The notes: generated by a model from the letters alone, not told the origin. DNA of 59,810 bases from an uncultured Rhodospirillaceae bacterium (GCA_903901915.1 CAIUSV010000013.1:1-59810); one strand, 5' to 3'; positions 8,460 through 16,517 are shown, counted from the stretch's first letter. Translations and numbers: made by a program.

Positions 8460-8470
8460 GTTACGGTCAA
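8442..8470 (-). promoter_or_regulatory. Sigma-70 type promoter for the benzoyl-CoA lower-pathway operon
   Basis: On the minus strand, TTGACC (8465-8470) is followed after 17 bases by TAGTAT (8442-8447); an overlapping TATAGT is shifted by two. The predicted start falls about 30 bases before the first operon gene at 8406. The -10 element lies inside the 8438-8459 palindrome. Confidence 0.55.
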
Positions 8471-8590
8471 CGCCTCCGTTACGTCCCGACGGGTGGTGGC
8501 ATCGAAAGCTTTCGGATTGACCTGGGCGGTCATTGAGACTAACTGGTCTCGATGTTTTGACGGCCTCTGCCGAGCGATGGAAACGCATCC

Positions 8591-9223
8591 ATGGACGTGA
8601 CGACAAAAAAGCCGAACAAGAAGGAAGAGCAAAGAGCGGCCAGTCTGGAGAACATACTGGCTTGCGCCCTCAATCTCTTCGTCAAGAACGGCTATCGCGC
8701 CACGACCATCGACCATATCGCCGCGAAGGCCGGATTGACCAAGGGTGCGGTCTATTTTTACTTCAAGACCAAGGACGCCATCATGCTCCGGCTGCTGGAG
8801 CAGGCCGAGGAGTTCGTGGTCGACCCTATCGCTGCGCATATCGCCGAAGCCGGCCCCGGCGCCGACGCCAAACTGGTTAAGTTCATCCACAGCCAATCCA
8901 TCCTGGGCCTGACCAGGCCCGAGCATGTGCTGTTGTTGATTCTGGTCTCCATCGAGTTCAGCGGTGCCGGTAACGAGATCGAGGACAAGGTCAAATCCAT
9001 CTATCGGCGGATGTACGCCGAGATCGAAAGCGTCATTGGCCAGGGCCAGAAGGAAGGCGTGTTCCGGACGGACCTGAACGCCCACGACCTCACCGCCATT
9101 GTCATGGCGGGCCATGACGGCGTCCTGGTGGAATGGTATCGGCGCCCGAAGGAGCTTACCGGCAAGAATCTGGCGAACGCCCTGCGCGCGACCTTGCTGA
9201 ACGGCCTGACCCATCGCGCCTGA
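8591..9223 (+). CDS. TetR/AcrR family transcriptional regulator
   Basis: A 210-residue TetR-type repressor. The N-terminal HTH spans roughly residues 20-65 and includes TTIDHIAAKAGLTKGAVYFY followed by FKTKDAIM, the canonical recognition helix region. The remainder is an all-helical ligand-binding domain with EFSGAGNEIEDKV. It is divergent from the nine-gene benzoyl-CoA operon, with 184 bases between them that contain a palindrome over the operon promoter. It therefore probably represses that operon and is released by an aromatic or alicyclic acyl-CoA; ligand and autoregulation are inferred. Confidence 0.88.
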   Translation: MDVTTKKPNKKEEQRAASLENILACALNLFVKNGYRATTIDHIAAKAGLTKGAVYFYFKTKDAIMLRLLEQAEEFVVDPIAAHIAEAGPGADAKLVKFIHSQSILGLTRPEHVLLLILVSIEFSGAGNEIEDKVKSIYRRMYAEIESVIGQGQKEGVFRTDLNAHDLTAIVMAGHDGVLVEWYRRPKELTGKNLANALRATLLNGLTHRA

Positions 9224-9255
9224 TCCGTCGGCCGTGAAGCTCACATTGGAAATAG

Positions 9256-9351
9256 AAAAAAAGCCGTACCCGAAGGTACGGCTTGAGTTTAGGGAGGAAA
9301 CGTCCAAGAAAGGGCAGAAAGGGATGTCCGAAGACGTCCGTTTGCTGCACT
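9256..9351 (-). ncRNA. Candidate trans-acting small RNA with two UUCG-capped hairpins
   Basis: On the minus strand a promoter (9358-9386) is followed by about 96 bases that end in a strong intrinsic terminator. Hairpin one pairs 9333-9339 with 9322-9328 (one mismatch) and has a C(UUCG)G tetraloop. A single-stranded pyrimidine-rich stretch follows, containing UUUCCUCCC, which is complementary to purine-rich ribosome-binding sites. The terminator stem (9275-9284 with 9261-9270) has a second UUCG loop and a seven-base U-tract at 9262-9256. No coding frame fits. Promoter, CU-rich loop and terminator together resemble anti-Shine-Dalgarno small RNAs of alphaproteobacteria. This is an inference from sequence only. 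Confidence 0.6.
9261..9284 (-). terminator. Intrinsic terminator of the candidate small RNA
   Basis: A perfect ten-base stem with a UUCG tetraloop, followed on the minus strand by a run of seven U. On the plus strand it is followed by TTGAGTTT only, so it may also weakly end the TetR transcript, but it reads best as a minus-strand terminator. Confidence 0.75.
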
Positions 9352-9355
9352 GCAA
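9342..9355. promoter_or_regulatory. Quasi-palindrome at the predicted small-RNA start
   Basis: The 14 bases TTGCTGCACTGCAA have mirrored TTGC/GCAA ends and cover the predicted transcription start of the minus-strand small RNA. The position suits an operator. The half-sites loosely resemble TGCA-rich sites reported for PHB-granule regulators (PhaR), but this link is weak. Confidence 0.3.
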
Positions 9356-9357
9356 AA

Positions 9358-9386
9358 TTTATAGGATGAGGAATGTTGCGGCGCAA
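9358..9386 (-). promoter_or_regulatory. Sigma-70 promoter for the candidate small RNA
   Basis: On the minus strand, TTGCGC (9381-9386), a 17-base spacer and TATAAA (9358-9363). The start is predicted near 9351 with an A. No protein gene lies downstream on that strand before the terminator 70 to 95 bases away. Confidence 0.55.
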
Positions 9387-9403
9387 GAAAAAAATTGCAC
9401 AAG

Positions 9404-9422
9404 TTCCAGGCTGAGCCTGGAA
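9404..9422. terminator. Perfect hairpin in the TetR-transglycosylase gap
   Basis: An eight-base perfect inverted repeat TTCCAGGC/GCCTGGAA around TGA. On the plus strand TTGGCGGTTTTT follows, so it may end the TetR transcript. The U-run is seven bases from the stem, so termination would be weak; a protein-binding site is an alternative. Confidence 0.4.
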
Positions 9423-9547
9423 TTGGCGGTTTTTCGGGCCTTTGGAGGGTGCAGATCAGGTATGACCAGTTGGCGCGGGCAATACTGGCATCAATGGCAC
9501 GTGTCGTGCAAGAATGAGCCCATCGAAAGAATGCGAGGAGTGTTTCG

Positions 9548-10351
9548 ATGACGGCATGGCGGACGGCATTGGCGGCAGGTTTCGCCGTCGTCGTCGCGGC
9601 TGTTCCCGATCGGGCGGCGGCGTTGGCGCCACCGTTGGGGGCCGAGGCCCTGTGCGCCGCCGAGACCGCCGCGGCGGAGCGCTCCTATGGTATTCCCGCC
9701 GCCTTGCTTCATGCCATTTCCATCGTCGAATCCGGCCGTTACGATTCCGGGCGCCGGGCAACAATTGCCTGGCCGTGGACGGTTACCTCCGGGGGGGACG
9801 GGCGCTATTTTCCCACCAAGGCCGAGGCTATCGCCGAGGTTAGGCGCCTGAAGGCAAAGGGGGTTCAAAACATCGACGTCGGTTGCATGCAGGTCAACCT
9901 CCGCTATCATCCCAGCGCTTTCGACGGCCTGGAGCAGGCGTTCGATCCCGCCGCCAACGTGGCCTACGCCGCCCGCTTCCTCAAGGGGCTGTATGGTGCC
10001 ACCGGCCATTGGCCGACGGCGGCATCGTATTACCATTCCCAGACCCCCAGCCTGGCCGCCGCTTATCGCGAACGCCTGATGAAGGTGTGGAACGGCAGCG
10101 GTGCCACTACCCAGGTGGCCACTCTCGGTCGTGCCACCCCGGTTCCGCATCTGCCGCCGCTGAAGCAGGTTCCCGGCTCGCCCCAGGTCGAGGACATGCG
10201 CAAGGCGTGGCGCGAGAGCGCCCAGGCCGGGCGGGACGAGGCCAGCCGCATCGCCGACGCCTATCGCAAGGCGAGGGTGGCCGAGTACCAGCTGCGGCGG
10301 GTCAAGTTCCAGGAAGCTCGCGCCGGCCTGTCGACCACCACCCGGCGCTGA
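9548..10351 (+). CDS. Exported lytic transglycosylase (SLT domain)
   Basis: A 267-residue protein with a hydrophobic signal segment (about residues 5-25) followed by an SLT/lysozyme-like domain. LLHAISIVESGRYDSGR holds the catalytic Glu (about residue 61) in the ESG motif. AWPWTVTSGGDGRYF, GVQNIDVGCMQVNLRYH and FDPAANVAYAARFLKGLY are the substrate-groove segments of this family, and ASYYHSQTP follows. The C-terminal 70 residues are polar and helical with no recognisable domain. It should cleave peptidoglycan glycan strands to 1,6-anhydroMurNAc ends in the periplasm. It converges directly on the DedA gene, with adjoining stop codons. Confidence 0.83.
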   Translation: MTAWRTALAAGFAVVVAAVPDRAAALAPPLGAEALCAAETAAAERSYGIPAALLHAISIVESGRYDSGRRATIAWPWTVTSGGDGRYFPTKAEAIAEVRRLKAKGVQNIDVGCMQVNLRYHPSAFDGLEQAFDPAANVAYAARFLKGLYGATGHWPTAASYYHSQTPSLAAAYRERLMKVWNGSGATTQVATLGRATPVPHLPPLKQVPGSPQVEDMRKAWRESAQAGRDEASRIADAYRKARVAEYQLRRVKFQEARAGLSTTTRR

Positions 10352-10957
10352 TTATTCGGTGGGATTTTCGGCAGGGGTCTCGGTCCGGGTCTTGCGGTGG
10401 CTGCGCACGGCGCCGACGGCGGCGAAGCCGATCATGAAGGCGATGAACCCGCCCAGCACCCACCACTTGCTGTCACCCAGCCAGTCTTCCAGCTGGCGCC
10501 CGAGGAAATAGCCGCCCCAGGCGAAGCTGTGGGCCCAGATGGCTGCGGCGATCAGGTTCAGCACGAAATACTTGACCCTGGGCACGCCGGCGATACCGAC
10601 GATGAACGGTGCCACGTTGCGTACGCCATAGACCCAGCGGAACGACAGAATGAAGGTGGCCGGCGTCCGGTTAACCGACTGGAACGCCCATTCCACCTTG
10701 GTGGTCAGTTTTGGCCAGCGTTTAAGCAGCGGCGCGCCGTACTTGCGTCCGATGTAGTAATAGAGCTGGTCGCCGAAGAAGCTTCCCGACATCGCCGCGA
10801 TCGCCAGCAGTTCGACATTGATGCGAAAGCGCCCCTCCGATGCCAGAACCCCGGTGACGATCACCACGGTTTCGCCCTCGACGAAGGTCCATGCGGTGAT
10901 GAACGGATAAAGCAGGAAGCCGTATTCCTTGAGGATATGAACGACGAGCTCTTCCAA
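10352..10957 (-). CDS. DedA family (SNARE-associated/VTT domain) membrane protein
   Basis: About 201 residues with several hydrophobic segments and DedA hallmarks: FVEGETVVIVTGVLAS (the Glu-containing re-entrant region), GSFFGDQLYYYIGRKYG, and RWVYGVRNVAPFIVGIAGV with its conserved arginines. DedA proteins act in the inner membrane and are linked to lipid-carrier or phospholipid flipping and proton-motive-force homeostasis. The TTG at 10957 was chosen as start because LEELVVHILKEYG is the usual N-terminus and GGAG lies five bases upstream. A GTG at 11056 overlapping the purK stop would add 33 residues without DedA character. Confidence 0.83.
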   Translation of the reverse strand: MEELVVHILKEYGFLLYPFITAWTFVEGETVVIVTGVLASEGRFRINVELLAIAAMSGSFFGDQLYYYIGRKYGAPLLKRWPKLTTKVEWAFQSVNRTPATFILSFRWVYGVRNVAPFIVGIAGVPRVKYFVLNLIAAAIWAHSFAWGGYFLGRQLEDWLGDSKWWVLGGFIAFMIGFAAVGAVRSHRKTRTETPAENPTE

Positions 10958-11052
10958 GGGGGCTCCAGCGGCGAGGGCGTGGGGAAAGCGCCCGCAAAAA
11001 TCCGGCAATATGGAAGATGCGTCAACGTCCAAATTGGGACGTTGCCAAATGA

Positions 11053-12171
11053 TCACACACCGGGGCGGTCCGCGCGCGGCGCGATGCGGTTGACGTGACC
11101 CATCTTTCGTCCCGGGCGGGCCTCGCTCTTGCCATAAAGATGCAGTTTGGCGTGGGGATCATCCAGGATTTCCAGCCACCGTTCGACGTCATCGCCGATC
11201 AGGTTCTTCATCTCCGCGTCCGAGTGGCGCTCGGGCGATCCCAGCGGCAGGGCGCAGACCGCGCGGATGAACTGCTCGAACTGGTCGGTGATGCAGGCAT
11301 CCATGGTCCAGTGGCCGGAATTGTGCGGCCGCGGCGCCATTTCGTTGACCAGCAGGCCATCGGCGGTCACGAACATCTCTACCGCCAGCAGGCCGACCAC
11401 GCCCAGGGCCTCGGCGGCACGGTGGGCGATGTCCATGGCGCGGGCCGCCAATGCCGGCGCGATGGGGGCGGGGGCGGTGGTGGTGTCGAGGATATGGTTG
11501 CGGTGGACGTTCCAGACCGGATCAAAGGCGGCCCAGTCGCCATCGACGCCGCGGGCGACGATTACCGATATCTCGCCGGCGAAATCGATGAAACCTTCCA
11601 GCACGCCGGCGCCGGAGTCGGCGAGGCCGCTGCCCAGTGCCGCCCATGCCTCGGCCAGGTCGGTATCCGGGCCGATCTTGACCTGACCCTTGCCGTCATA
11701 GCCCAGCCGGGCGGTCTTCAGCACCGCCGGGCGTCCGATGGCGGCAACCGCCTCGGCAAGGTCGTCAAGGCCGGATACCGGGCGCCATGGCGCGGTGGCG
11801 GCCCCGATGGAGGCGAAGAAGCGTTTCTCGGCGACGCGGTCTTGCGCCACCTCCAGCACACTCCAGCAAGGCCGCACCGGGACATGGGCGGCGAGGTGGC
11901 GCACGCTTTCGGCTGGAATATTCTCGAACTCGAAGGTGACGACATCGACCTTGCAGGCGAAATCCTCGATGGCGGCCTGGTCGGAATAATCGGCCACCGT
12001 GACGGCGGCCGACACCTGGGCCGCGGGGCTGTCGGCCTCGGGCGAGAACACATGCACCCGATAGCCCAGCCGGGCCGCCGCCAGCGCGGCCATGCGGCCA
12101 AGCTGGCCGCCGCCGATCATGCCGATGGTGCTGCCGGGCGGCAGGGGCCGCCGCTCGCCTTCGCCGGTCAC
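11053..12171 (-). CDS. purK: N5-carboxyaminoimidazole ribonucleotide synthase
   Basis: A 372-residue ATP-grasp enzyme. [20 protein letters not shown] is the N-terminal nucleotide-fold motif of Pur[15 protein letters not shown] and the ATP-grasp strand [16 protein letters not shown] follow, then [17 protein letters not shown], the family's signature near the C-terminus. It makes N5-CAIR from AIR, ATP and bicarbonate in purine synthesis. The GTG at 12171 overlaps the purE stop (GTGA), so purE and purK are translationally coupled; a longer frame from 12243 would lie inside purE. Confidence 0.95.
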   Translation of the reverse strand: MTGEGERRPLPPGSTIGMIGGGQLGRMAALAAARLGYRVHVFSPEADSPAAQVSAAVTVADYSDQAAIEDFACKVDVVTFEFENIPAESVRHLAAHVPVRPCWSVLEVAQDRVAEKRFFASIGAATAPWRPVSGLDDLAEAVAAIGRPAVLKTARLGYDGKGQVKIGPDTDLAEAWAALGSGLADSGAGVLEGFIDFAGEISVIVARGVDGDWAAFDPVWNVHRNHILDTTTAPAPIAPALAARAMDIAHRAAEALGVVGLLAVEMFVTADGLLVNEMAPRPHNSGHWTMDACITDQFEQFIRAVCALPLGSPERHSDAEMKNLIGDDVERWLEILDDPHAKLHLYGKSEARPGRKMGHVNRIAPRADRPGV

Positions 12172-12689
12172 GGGCGGATCAGGTCCGGGTTGTCGGGATC
12201 GACGGGTGATTCGGCGACCGAAGCGGTCTGGCGTTCCCGCCATGCCTCCAGGGCGGCATCGACCCGGGGATCGAGCAGTGCGATGATTGCCCCCGCCAGC
12301 AGGGCGGCATTGATCGCCCCCGCCTTGCCGATGGCCAGGGTTCCCACCGGAACGCCCCCCGGCATCTGGACGATGGACAGCAGCGAGTCCTGGCCCTTCA
12401 GCGTCCGGCTCTCGACCGGCACGCCCAGGACCGGCAGCGATGTCAGGGCGGCGGTCATGCCCGGCAGGTGGGCGGCGCCGCCGGCACCGGCGATGATCAC
12501 CATCAAGCCGCGCCCCTTGGCCGCGCCGGCGTAATCATAGAGCCGCTTGGGAGTGCGGTGGGCCGAGACCACCCGGGTCTCGAAGGCGATGCCCAGTTCC
12601 GCCAGGGTGGCGGCGGCGTGGCGCATGGTCTCCCAGTCGGACTGGCTCCCCATGATGATGCCGACCTGGGGCACCAATGCGTCGACCAT
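12168..12689 (-). CDS. purE: N5-carboxyaminoimidazole ribonucleotide mutase
   Basis: A 173-residue class I Pur[14 protein letters not shown] is the nucleotide/phosphate loop. [15 protein letters not shown] contains the catalytic His (SAHRTP). [14 protein letters not shown] and [21 protein letters not shown] complete the active-site segments, and [17 protein letters not shown] follows. It converts N5-CAIR to CAIR. It is the first gene of the purE-purK pair; the C-terminal 15 residues beyond the family core are rich in Pro and Asp. Confidence 0.96.
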   Translation of the reverse strand: MVDALVPQVGIIMGSQSDWETMRHAAATLAELGIAFETRVVSAHRTPKRLYDYAGAAKGRGLMVIIAGAGGAAHLPGMTAALTSLPVLGVPVESRTLKGQDSLLSIVQMPGGVPVGTLAIGKAGAINAALLAGAIIALLDPRVDAALEAWRERQTASVAESPVDPDNPDLIRP

Positions 12690-12825
12690 GCGGCAACCTC
12701 GCCGGGCTGGTTAAAGAAAGGGCGGGATTATAGGGAAGGACGGCGGCGAAGCAAGGACGTATTACTTAAATATCGGACACGCACTGACGATCGTGGTAAT
12801 TTGGTGGTAACCCCCGGGGTGAGGA

Positions 12826-13569
12826 ATGGCCAATCAGTTCCGCAGCGATCCGGTGTATTCCGTCGGGCACGCAAATGAGTACGCGCGCGATCAGGGGGGG
12901 TATCATCCCGGCCATTCCCCCCAGCACCATCCCTATCCGCATAATGAACCACCCCAGGTCGAACACACCATTGCCGACGTGACGTCCATTCTTGGCCTTC
13001 CCGAGGGGGCGGTGACTCCGACGGTGCTACAGGCGGTGACCGGGCTTTTGGGCGAGGTTGACCGTTTGCGGTGGATGGATGCCCAGCACCGGCGCCGCCA
13101 GGCCTATCTGGAGGGGCTGGCCGACCGGGACGCGGTGGTGCCGGCGCTCAATCGCCGCGGCTTCATGCGCGAGTTGGAGGCGCTTCTGTCCACCGGCAGC
13201 GGTTCGGGCACACTGGTGGTGCTGCACGTCAACGGACCCGAGGAAATTCGTCAGATCAACGGGTTCGCTGCCGGTGACGGGGCATTGCGCCACATCTGCG
13301 CCCATCTGGTGGGGGCGCTGCGTACTACCGATCAGGTCTGCCTGTTGGGGGGAAGCGACTTCGCCGTGCTGCTGCCGGGCACCGAACTGGGCGACGCCCG
13401 GGAAAAGATCCGTGATGTAATGGAACGGATCAATCGCCAACCGTACGTCTGGCTGGGCCAAACCCACACCTTCGCCATGTTCTCGGGCTATCACGTCCTA
13501 CAACCGGGCGAAAACGCCGAATCCGCCCTGGCCTCCACCGATCGCGCCCGGCGCGGTCTGCCTGACTAG
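12826..13569 (+). CDS. Degenerate GGDEF-domain protein
   Basis: A 247-residue protein with a His/Pro-rich N-terminus (residues 14-45), a short helical linker and a C-terminal GGDEF fold. The active-site loop reads LLGGSDFAVLLPG (residues 173-185), GGSDF instead of GG(D/E)EF. The usual metal-binding Asp in DxDxFKxIND is lost (LHVNGPEEIRQING). DxLTGLxNRR is reduced to DRDAVVPALNRRGF. It is therefore unlikely to make cyclic di-GMP; a GTP- or c-di-GMP-sensing or protein-binding role is possible. No transmembrane segment or sensor domain is seen. It is divergent from purEK. Confidence 0.8.
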   Translation: MANQFRSDPVYSVGHANEYARDQGGYHPGHSPQHHPYPHNEPPQVEHTIADVTSILGLPEGAVTPTVLQAVTGLLGEVDRLRWMDAQHRRRQAYLEGLADRDAVVPALNRRGFMRELEALLSTGSGSGTLVVLHVNGPEEIRQINGFAAGDGALRHICAHLVGALRTTDQVCLLGGSDFAVLLPGTELGDAREKIRDVMERINRQPYVWLGQTHTFAMFSGYHVLQPGENAESALASTDRARRGLPD

Positions 13570-13659
13570 GCTGCGGAGGAAAAGCCCTGTACTTTCCGCG
13601 AGTACCCTTCGATTGGGCCGCCTGCCGGCGCACGTCTTGGCCGCATGGAAAGCGCTGGA

Positions 13660-14328
13660 TTAGTTGATCACCGCCGGCATCACCCAACCCGATTGCAGCG
13701 CGATCCGGACCGCCTGGGCGCGATTGGCGGCGCTGATCTTGCGGTAGACGTTGCGCAGATGCACCTTGATGGTGATTTCCTGAAGGCTGAGGGCGATGGC
13801 GATTTCCTTGTTGGTCCGGCCTTCGACCAATTGGGCCAGGATCTCGGCCTCGCGCCGCGACAGCCGGTCGAACGGCGGCGGCGCTCCTTGCGGCTTGGCG
13901 GCCGGCGACAGCGCCGACTGGTTGGCCGGGTCCTCGAAGAATGAACTGGACGGCAGATATTTCTCGCCCGAGAGCACCAGACGCAGGGCGTTGACCATGG
14001 TGGCGCCGCTGACGGTCTTGGGGATGAAGCCGGCGGCGCCGGCCTGTACGGCGGCAACCACATGGTCGCGGGTGGAATAGCCTGAAACGATCACCACCGG
14101 CGTATCGGGAATGCGGGTCTTGATCTGGTGCAGGCCGCCCAGGCCATCCATTCCCGGCATCATCAGGTCAAGCAGCACCAGCCCGATGCCGGGGGTGGAA
14201 TCGATCTGGTCGATAGCCTCCCCCAAAGTGGCCGCGTCCAGGATTTCCGCCGTCGGGTCCAATTCCAGGAGAAACGGCCGGAGCCCGTCACGAACCAGCT
14301 TGTGGTCGTCGGCCACCAGTATCAACAT
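13660..14328 (-). CDS. NarL/FixJ-type response regulator (REC + LuxR HTH)
   Basis: A 222-residue two-domain regulator. The receiver begins ILVADDHKLVRDGLRPFL, with the phospho-acceptor at Asp54 in VLLDLMMPGMDG, the Thr/Ser switch VIVSGYS and Lys in GFIPKTVSGA. The C-terminal LuxR HTH is FDRLSRREAEILAQLVEGR followed by TNKEIAIALSLQEITIKVHL. It should bind DNA as a phosphorylated dimer. The start at 14328 places the Asp-Asp pair at residues 7-8. Upstream on the same strand is a kinase-like gene without an ATPase domain (14441-15049). The 112-base gap between them allows, but does not prove, co-transcription. Confidence 0.9.
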   Translation of the reverse strand: MLILVADDHKLVRDGLRPFLLELDPTAEILDAATLGEAIDQIDSTPGIGLVLLDLMMPGMDGLGGLHQIKTRIPDTPVVIVSGYSTRDHVVAAVQAGAAGFIPKTVSGATMVNALRLVLSGEKYLPSSSFFEDPANQSALSPAAKPQGAPPPFDRLSRREAEILAQLVEGRTNKEIAIALSLQEITIKVHLRNVYRKISAANRAQAVRIALQSGWVMPAVIN

Positions 14329-14440
14329 TTCGTCGCTCTCCCGGGTCCTGCGGCGAGTAAACCCATCCAGCCTCACCTACTCGAAAGTATAACAGGACTT
14401 TGTCGCCAGACAACGCAAACGATAAGCGTCGTAAAAAAAT

Positions 14441-15049
14441 CTACTCAGAGGGCGGCTCGAGGAAGGCTCTGATCACCGGACGCAAGGTATCCACGGTAAC
14501 CGGTACGGGCAAAACCGCGCACCTGTCGTCGTCAAAGCCGGCGCCGCGCCGCGCGGTCACGTCCTCCGGTCCGTTGACGATGGCGATCACCGGCAGCAGC
14601 GGGTCAAAGTCACGCAAGTGGTTCAGCAAGGTTTTGGCGTCTTCTTCCGGCACCGTGGGGCCGAAAACGACCACATCGGCGGCCTCGGCCTGAAATGCCG
14701 CCCACGCCTGCCTGCCGGTCGCGGTGAACCCCACCCGGCACTCCAGTTCCCGCAACAGCAGGCCCAGCGGCTCGATGTCGGCGGTGATTTCCTCCACCAC
14801 CAGGACCAGGGCGCTGGGCGGTGGACCCGGTCGGCGATGGCGTCGGATACGATCAAGGATTTCGGCGGCGACATGGCTTTGCGCCGCCACCAGATCGAAC
14901 TGCCGGGCTTGCCAGTCAGGAGTGGCCTTGCCCCGCTCGATCATCAACTGCGCGCCCTCGGCCGCCATCCGGATGATGTTGAGGGGTTGTGCCAGTTCGT
15001 GTAGCAAGTCGCGAAATCGCCTGTCCGCCGGATCGGTCATCTCGGTCAC
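14441..15049 (-). CDS. Pseudo-histidine kinase: HisKA-like helix pair fused to a degenerate receiver
   Basis: A 202-residue protein. Residues 10-75 read as a DHp/HisKA helical hairpin with a candidate phospho-histidine in FRDLLHELAQPLNIIRMA (His17). No HATPase_c N, G1 or G2 box follows. Instead, residues 80-195 look like a receiver fold in which the acidic triad and phospho-Asp are lost: VVVFGPTVPEEDA aligns with VLLDLRMPxxDG, so the Asp position is Gly. It may be a phosphotransfer or scaffold partner of the NarL-type regulator downstream. A GTG at 15049 or an ATG at 15040 may start it. The domain calls are by eye. Confidence 0.6.
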   Translation of the reverse strand: MTEMTDPADRRFRDLLHELAQPLNIIRMAAEGAQLMIERGKATPDWQARQFDLVAAQSHVAAEILDRIRRHRRPGPPPSALVLVVEEITADIEPLGLLLRELECRVGFTATGRQAWAAFQAEAADVVVFGPTVPEEDAKTLLNHLRDFDPLLPVIAIVNGPEDVTARRGAGFDDDRCAVLPVPVTVDTLRPVIRAFLEPPSE

Positions 15050-15180
15050 TGAACGTTTCAGGTTTACCGATGATAGGGCGGGAGCGTCCCGCTGCCAATC
15101 CCCACGGCGGATAGGTCTGCCTTGAGCCTGCCGTGATCTCGTGCTTTGCTCGCCCTAACCCGACGTGGAGGTCAATCGCC

Positions 15181-15855
15181 GTGCGCCCCATTTTTAAAGC
15201 CATCCTGGTTGCCACCGTTCTGCTGACCGCACCGTCGGTGGCGTCGGCGGCGGAACCGGCGCTCGATCTGCTTGACGCCCCGGTGGCTTATACCGCCGAT
15301 TTCACCGTGACCAGCGCGCGCGGCAGCTATCAGGGCAAGGTGTGGCACGAGCAGGGGCGGGAACGGCGCGAGGTCGCCACCGCCGGCGGCGGTCAGGGAG
15401 TCCTAATCCTGCGCGATAGGGACTTGGCCTATCTTCTTGGAATATCGGGAAAATGGTATGTCGGCCTATCGCTCCGATCGGCCGGAGCGGTGGTTGGCGG
15501 ACTTGAGTCCTGGCAAGTCGAGCGAAGCCGTGTGCGCGAAGAAAGCGTGGCCGGACTCCGCGCCACCCGATGGAAGACCAGGGCCGACGGCCCCCGGGGC
15601 GGCTTCGTCGGCGAGATATGGACCAGCCGCGAGGGTATTGTCGTCAAGGCAACAGGGACGCTCAACAGTGCCGATGGCGATGACGGTCCGGTGGAGATGG
15701 CGTTGTCGAATCTTCGGGTAGGGCAGGTGGACCGGCGGATGCTGGAACTGCCTCAGGGATGGTTCGGCTTCGATCTGCACCAAGTGCCGCCCGAGCGGGT
15801 CGAGCAGGCGGTGGCGGCGCTGAAGCCGCTGCTGGAGGGACGCCGGGGACAGTGA
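15181..15855 (+). CDS. Exported protein of unknown function
   Basis: A 224-residue protein beginning with a clear signal peptide (IFKAILVATVLLTAPSVASA, cleavage after ASA-AEP). The GTG at 15181 was chosen because GGAGG lies about nine bases upstream and the signal peptide starts there; an in-frame ATG at 15133 would add 16 residues. The mature part is beta-rich: DFTVTSARGSYQGKVWHEQG, then GVLILRDRDLAYLL and EIWTSREGIVVKATG. This pattern recalls the half-barrel of LolA/DUF4412-like periplasmic lipid-binding proteins. A periplasmic or envelope role is likely, but I do not recognise the family with confidence. It converges on the M15-like peptidase gene. Confidence 0.6.
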   Translation: MRPIFKAILVATVLLTAPSVASAAEPALDLLDAPVAYTADFTVTSARGSYQGKVWHEQGRERREVATAGGGQGVLILRDRDLAYLLGISGKWYVGLSLRSAGAVVGGLESWQVERSRVREESVAGLRATRWKTRADGPRGGFVGEIWTSREGIVVKATGTLNSADGDDGPVEMALSNLRVGQVDRRMLELPQGWFGFDLHQVPPERVEQAVAALKPLLEGRRGQ

Positions 15856-15867
15856 GGCGAAGGGCCG

Positions 15868-16416
15868 TTACCAGGTGCGGATGCGACCGGTGTCGATATG
15901 GACGAAGTCGGATGCCGGATAAGCACCGACACCACCGGCCTTAAGCGACAGCGCGGCGCGTCCGACATGGCGGATGGAATGGCCGGGCAGGCGGATATCC
16001 ACCGCCCTACCTTCCATGTGCAGGCTGTGGCTGGCGACGCCGTCGCTGTACGAGGCCAACATGGCATTGGTGGCGGGCGAGCGATAACCGCTGATGATGT
16101 GCACCGCGCCCTTGGCGCCGACCTTGCGTTGGACCGACACGACCAAGTCGAGCAAACGAGGGTCGATGGGGTGGACCGCGCCGTTGCGGTGATCACGCAG
16201 AAAGCGGCTGATCTGGGTGATGGATTTGGTGTGATAGCGCCCGTCGGCCCAGTAGACGGTCTTCAGCGATTCGCCGGTGTGGGTATTATAGAGGTGGAGC
16301 GATCGTTCCGGCATCCGCCGAACGGCGGCTTCCAGCGGGTTGACGACCATCAGGGTGGCGGCGGCGCCGAGACCCATGGTCAGGAAGCTACGCCGGCTTT
16401 GCGCCTTGTCGATCAT
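15868..16416 (-). CDS. DUF882/YcbK-like M15-fold peptidase, Tat-type signal
   Basis: A 182-residue protein with a twin-arginine-like leader (SRRSFLTMGLGAAATLMVV) and an M15/YcbK-type zinc peptidase fold. Zinc-site segments are VHIISGYRSPATNAML, then SHSLHMEGRAVDIRL with the HxxxxxxD spacing, and DFVHIDTGR with the last His. Members trim or recognise peptidoglycan peptides in the periplasm. It starts 101 bases below the stop of the L,D-transpeptidase gene on the same strand, and the pair fits a joint wall-remodelling role. Confidence 0.82.
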   Translation of the reverse strand: MIDKAQSRRSFLTMGLGAAATLMVVNPLEAAVRRMPERSLHLYNTHTGESLKTVYWADGRYHTKSITQISRFLRDHRNGAVHPIDPRLLDLVVSVQRKVGAKGAVHIISGYRSPATNAMLASYSDGVASHSLHMEGRAVDIRLPGHSIRHVGRAALSLKAGGVGAYPASDFVHIDTGRIRTW

Positions 16417-16517
16417 TCCCCCTCCATCCTTGGCCCGGGGCTCTCCCCCCTCGGGTGAGGACCTTATTACCATTTTGGGGGAGGCCGGAGTCAACCCTTA
16501 CGTCGCCGGGGCGGTGT

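Larger units (their letters stand above)
9224..9547. other. 324-base intergenic region between TetR and transglycosylase genes
   Basis: This is the only stretch over 300 bases without a protein gene. It is more AT-rich than its surroundings. It contains the minus-strand candidate small RNA with its promoter and terminator (9256-9386) and a separate perfect hairpin (9404-9422). An open frame of 105 codons on the plus strand runs through both hairpins and was not accepted as a gene. Confidence 0.7.

Noticed and set aside
9234-9551. A 105-codon plus-strand frame between TetR and the transglycosylase
   Set aside because: It runs through two perfect hairpins and the small-RNA candidate, has no ribosome-binding site and no recognisable domain.
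10958-11056. Upstream GTG start for the DedA gene
   Set aside because: The GTGA overlap with purK is tempting, but the 33 extra residues do not resemble a DedA N-terminus, while the TTG at 10957 has a GGAG five bases upstream.
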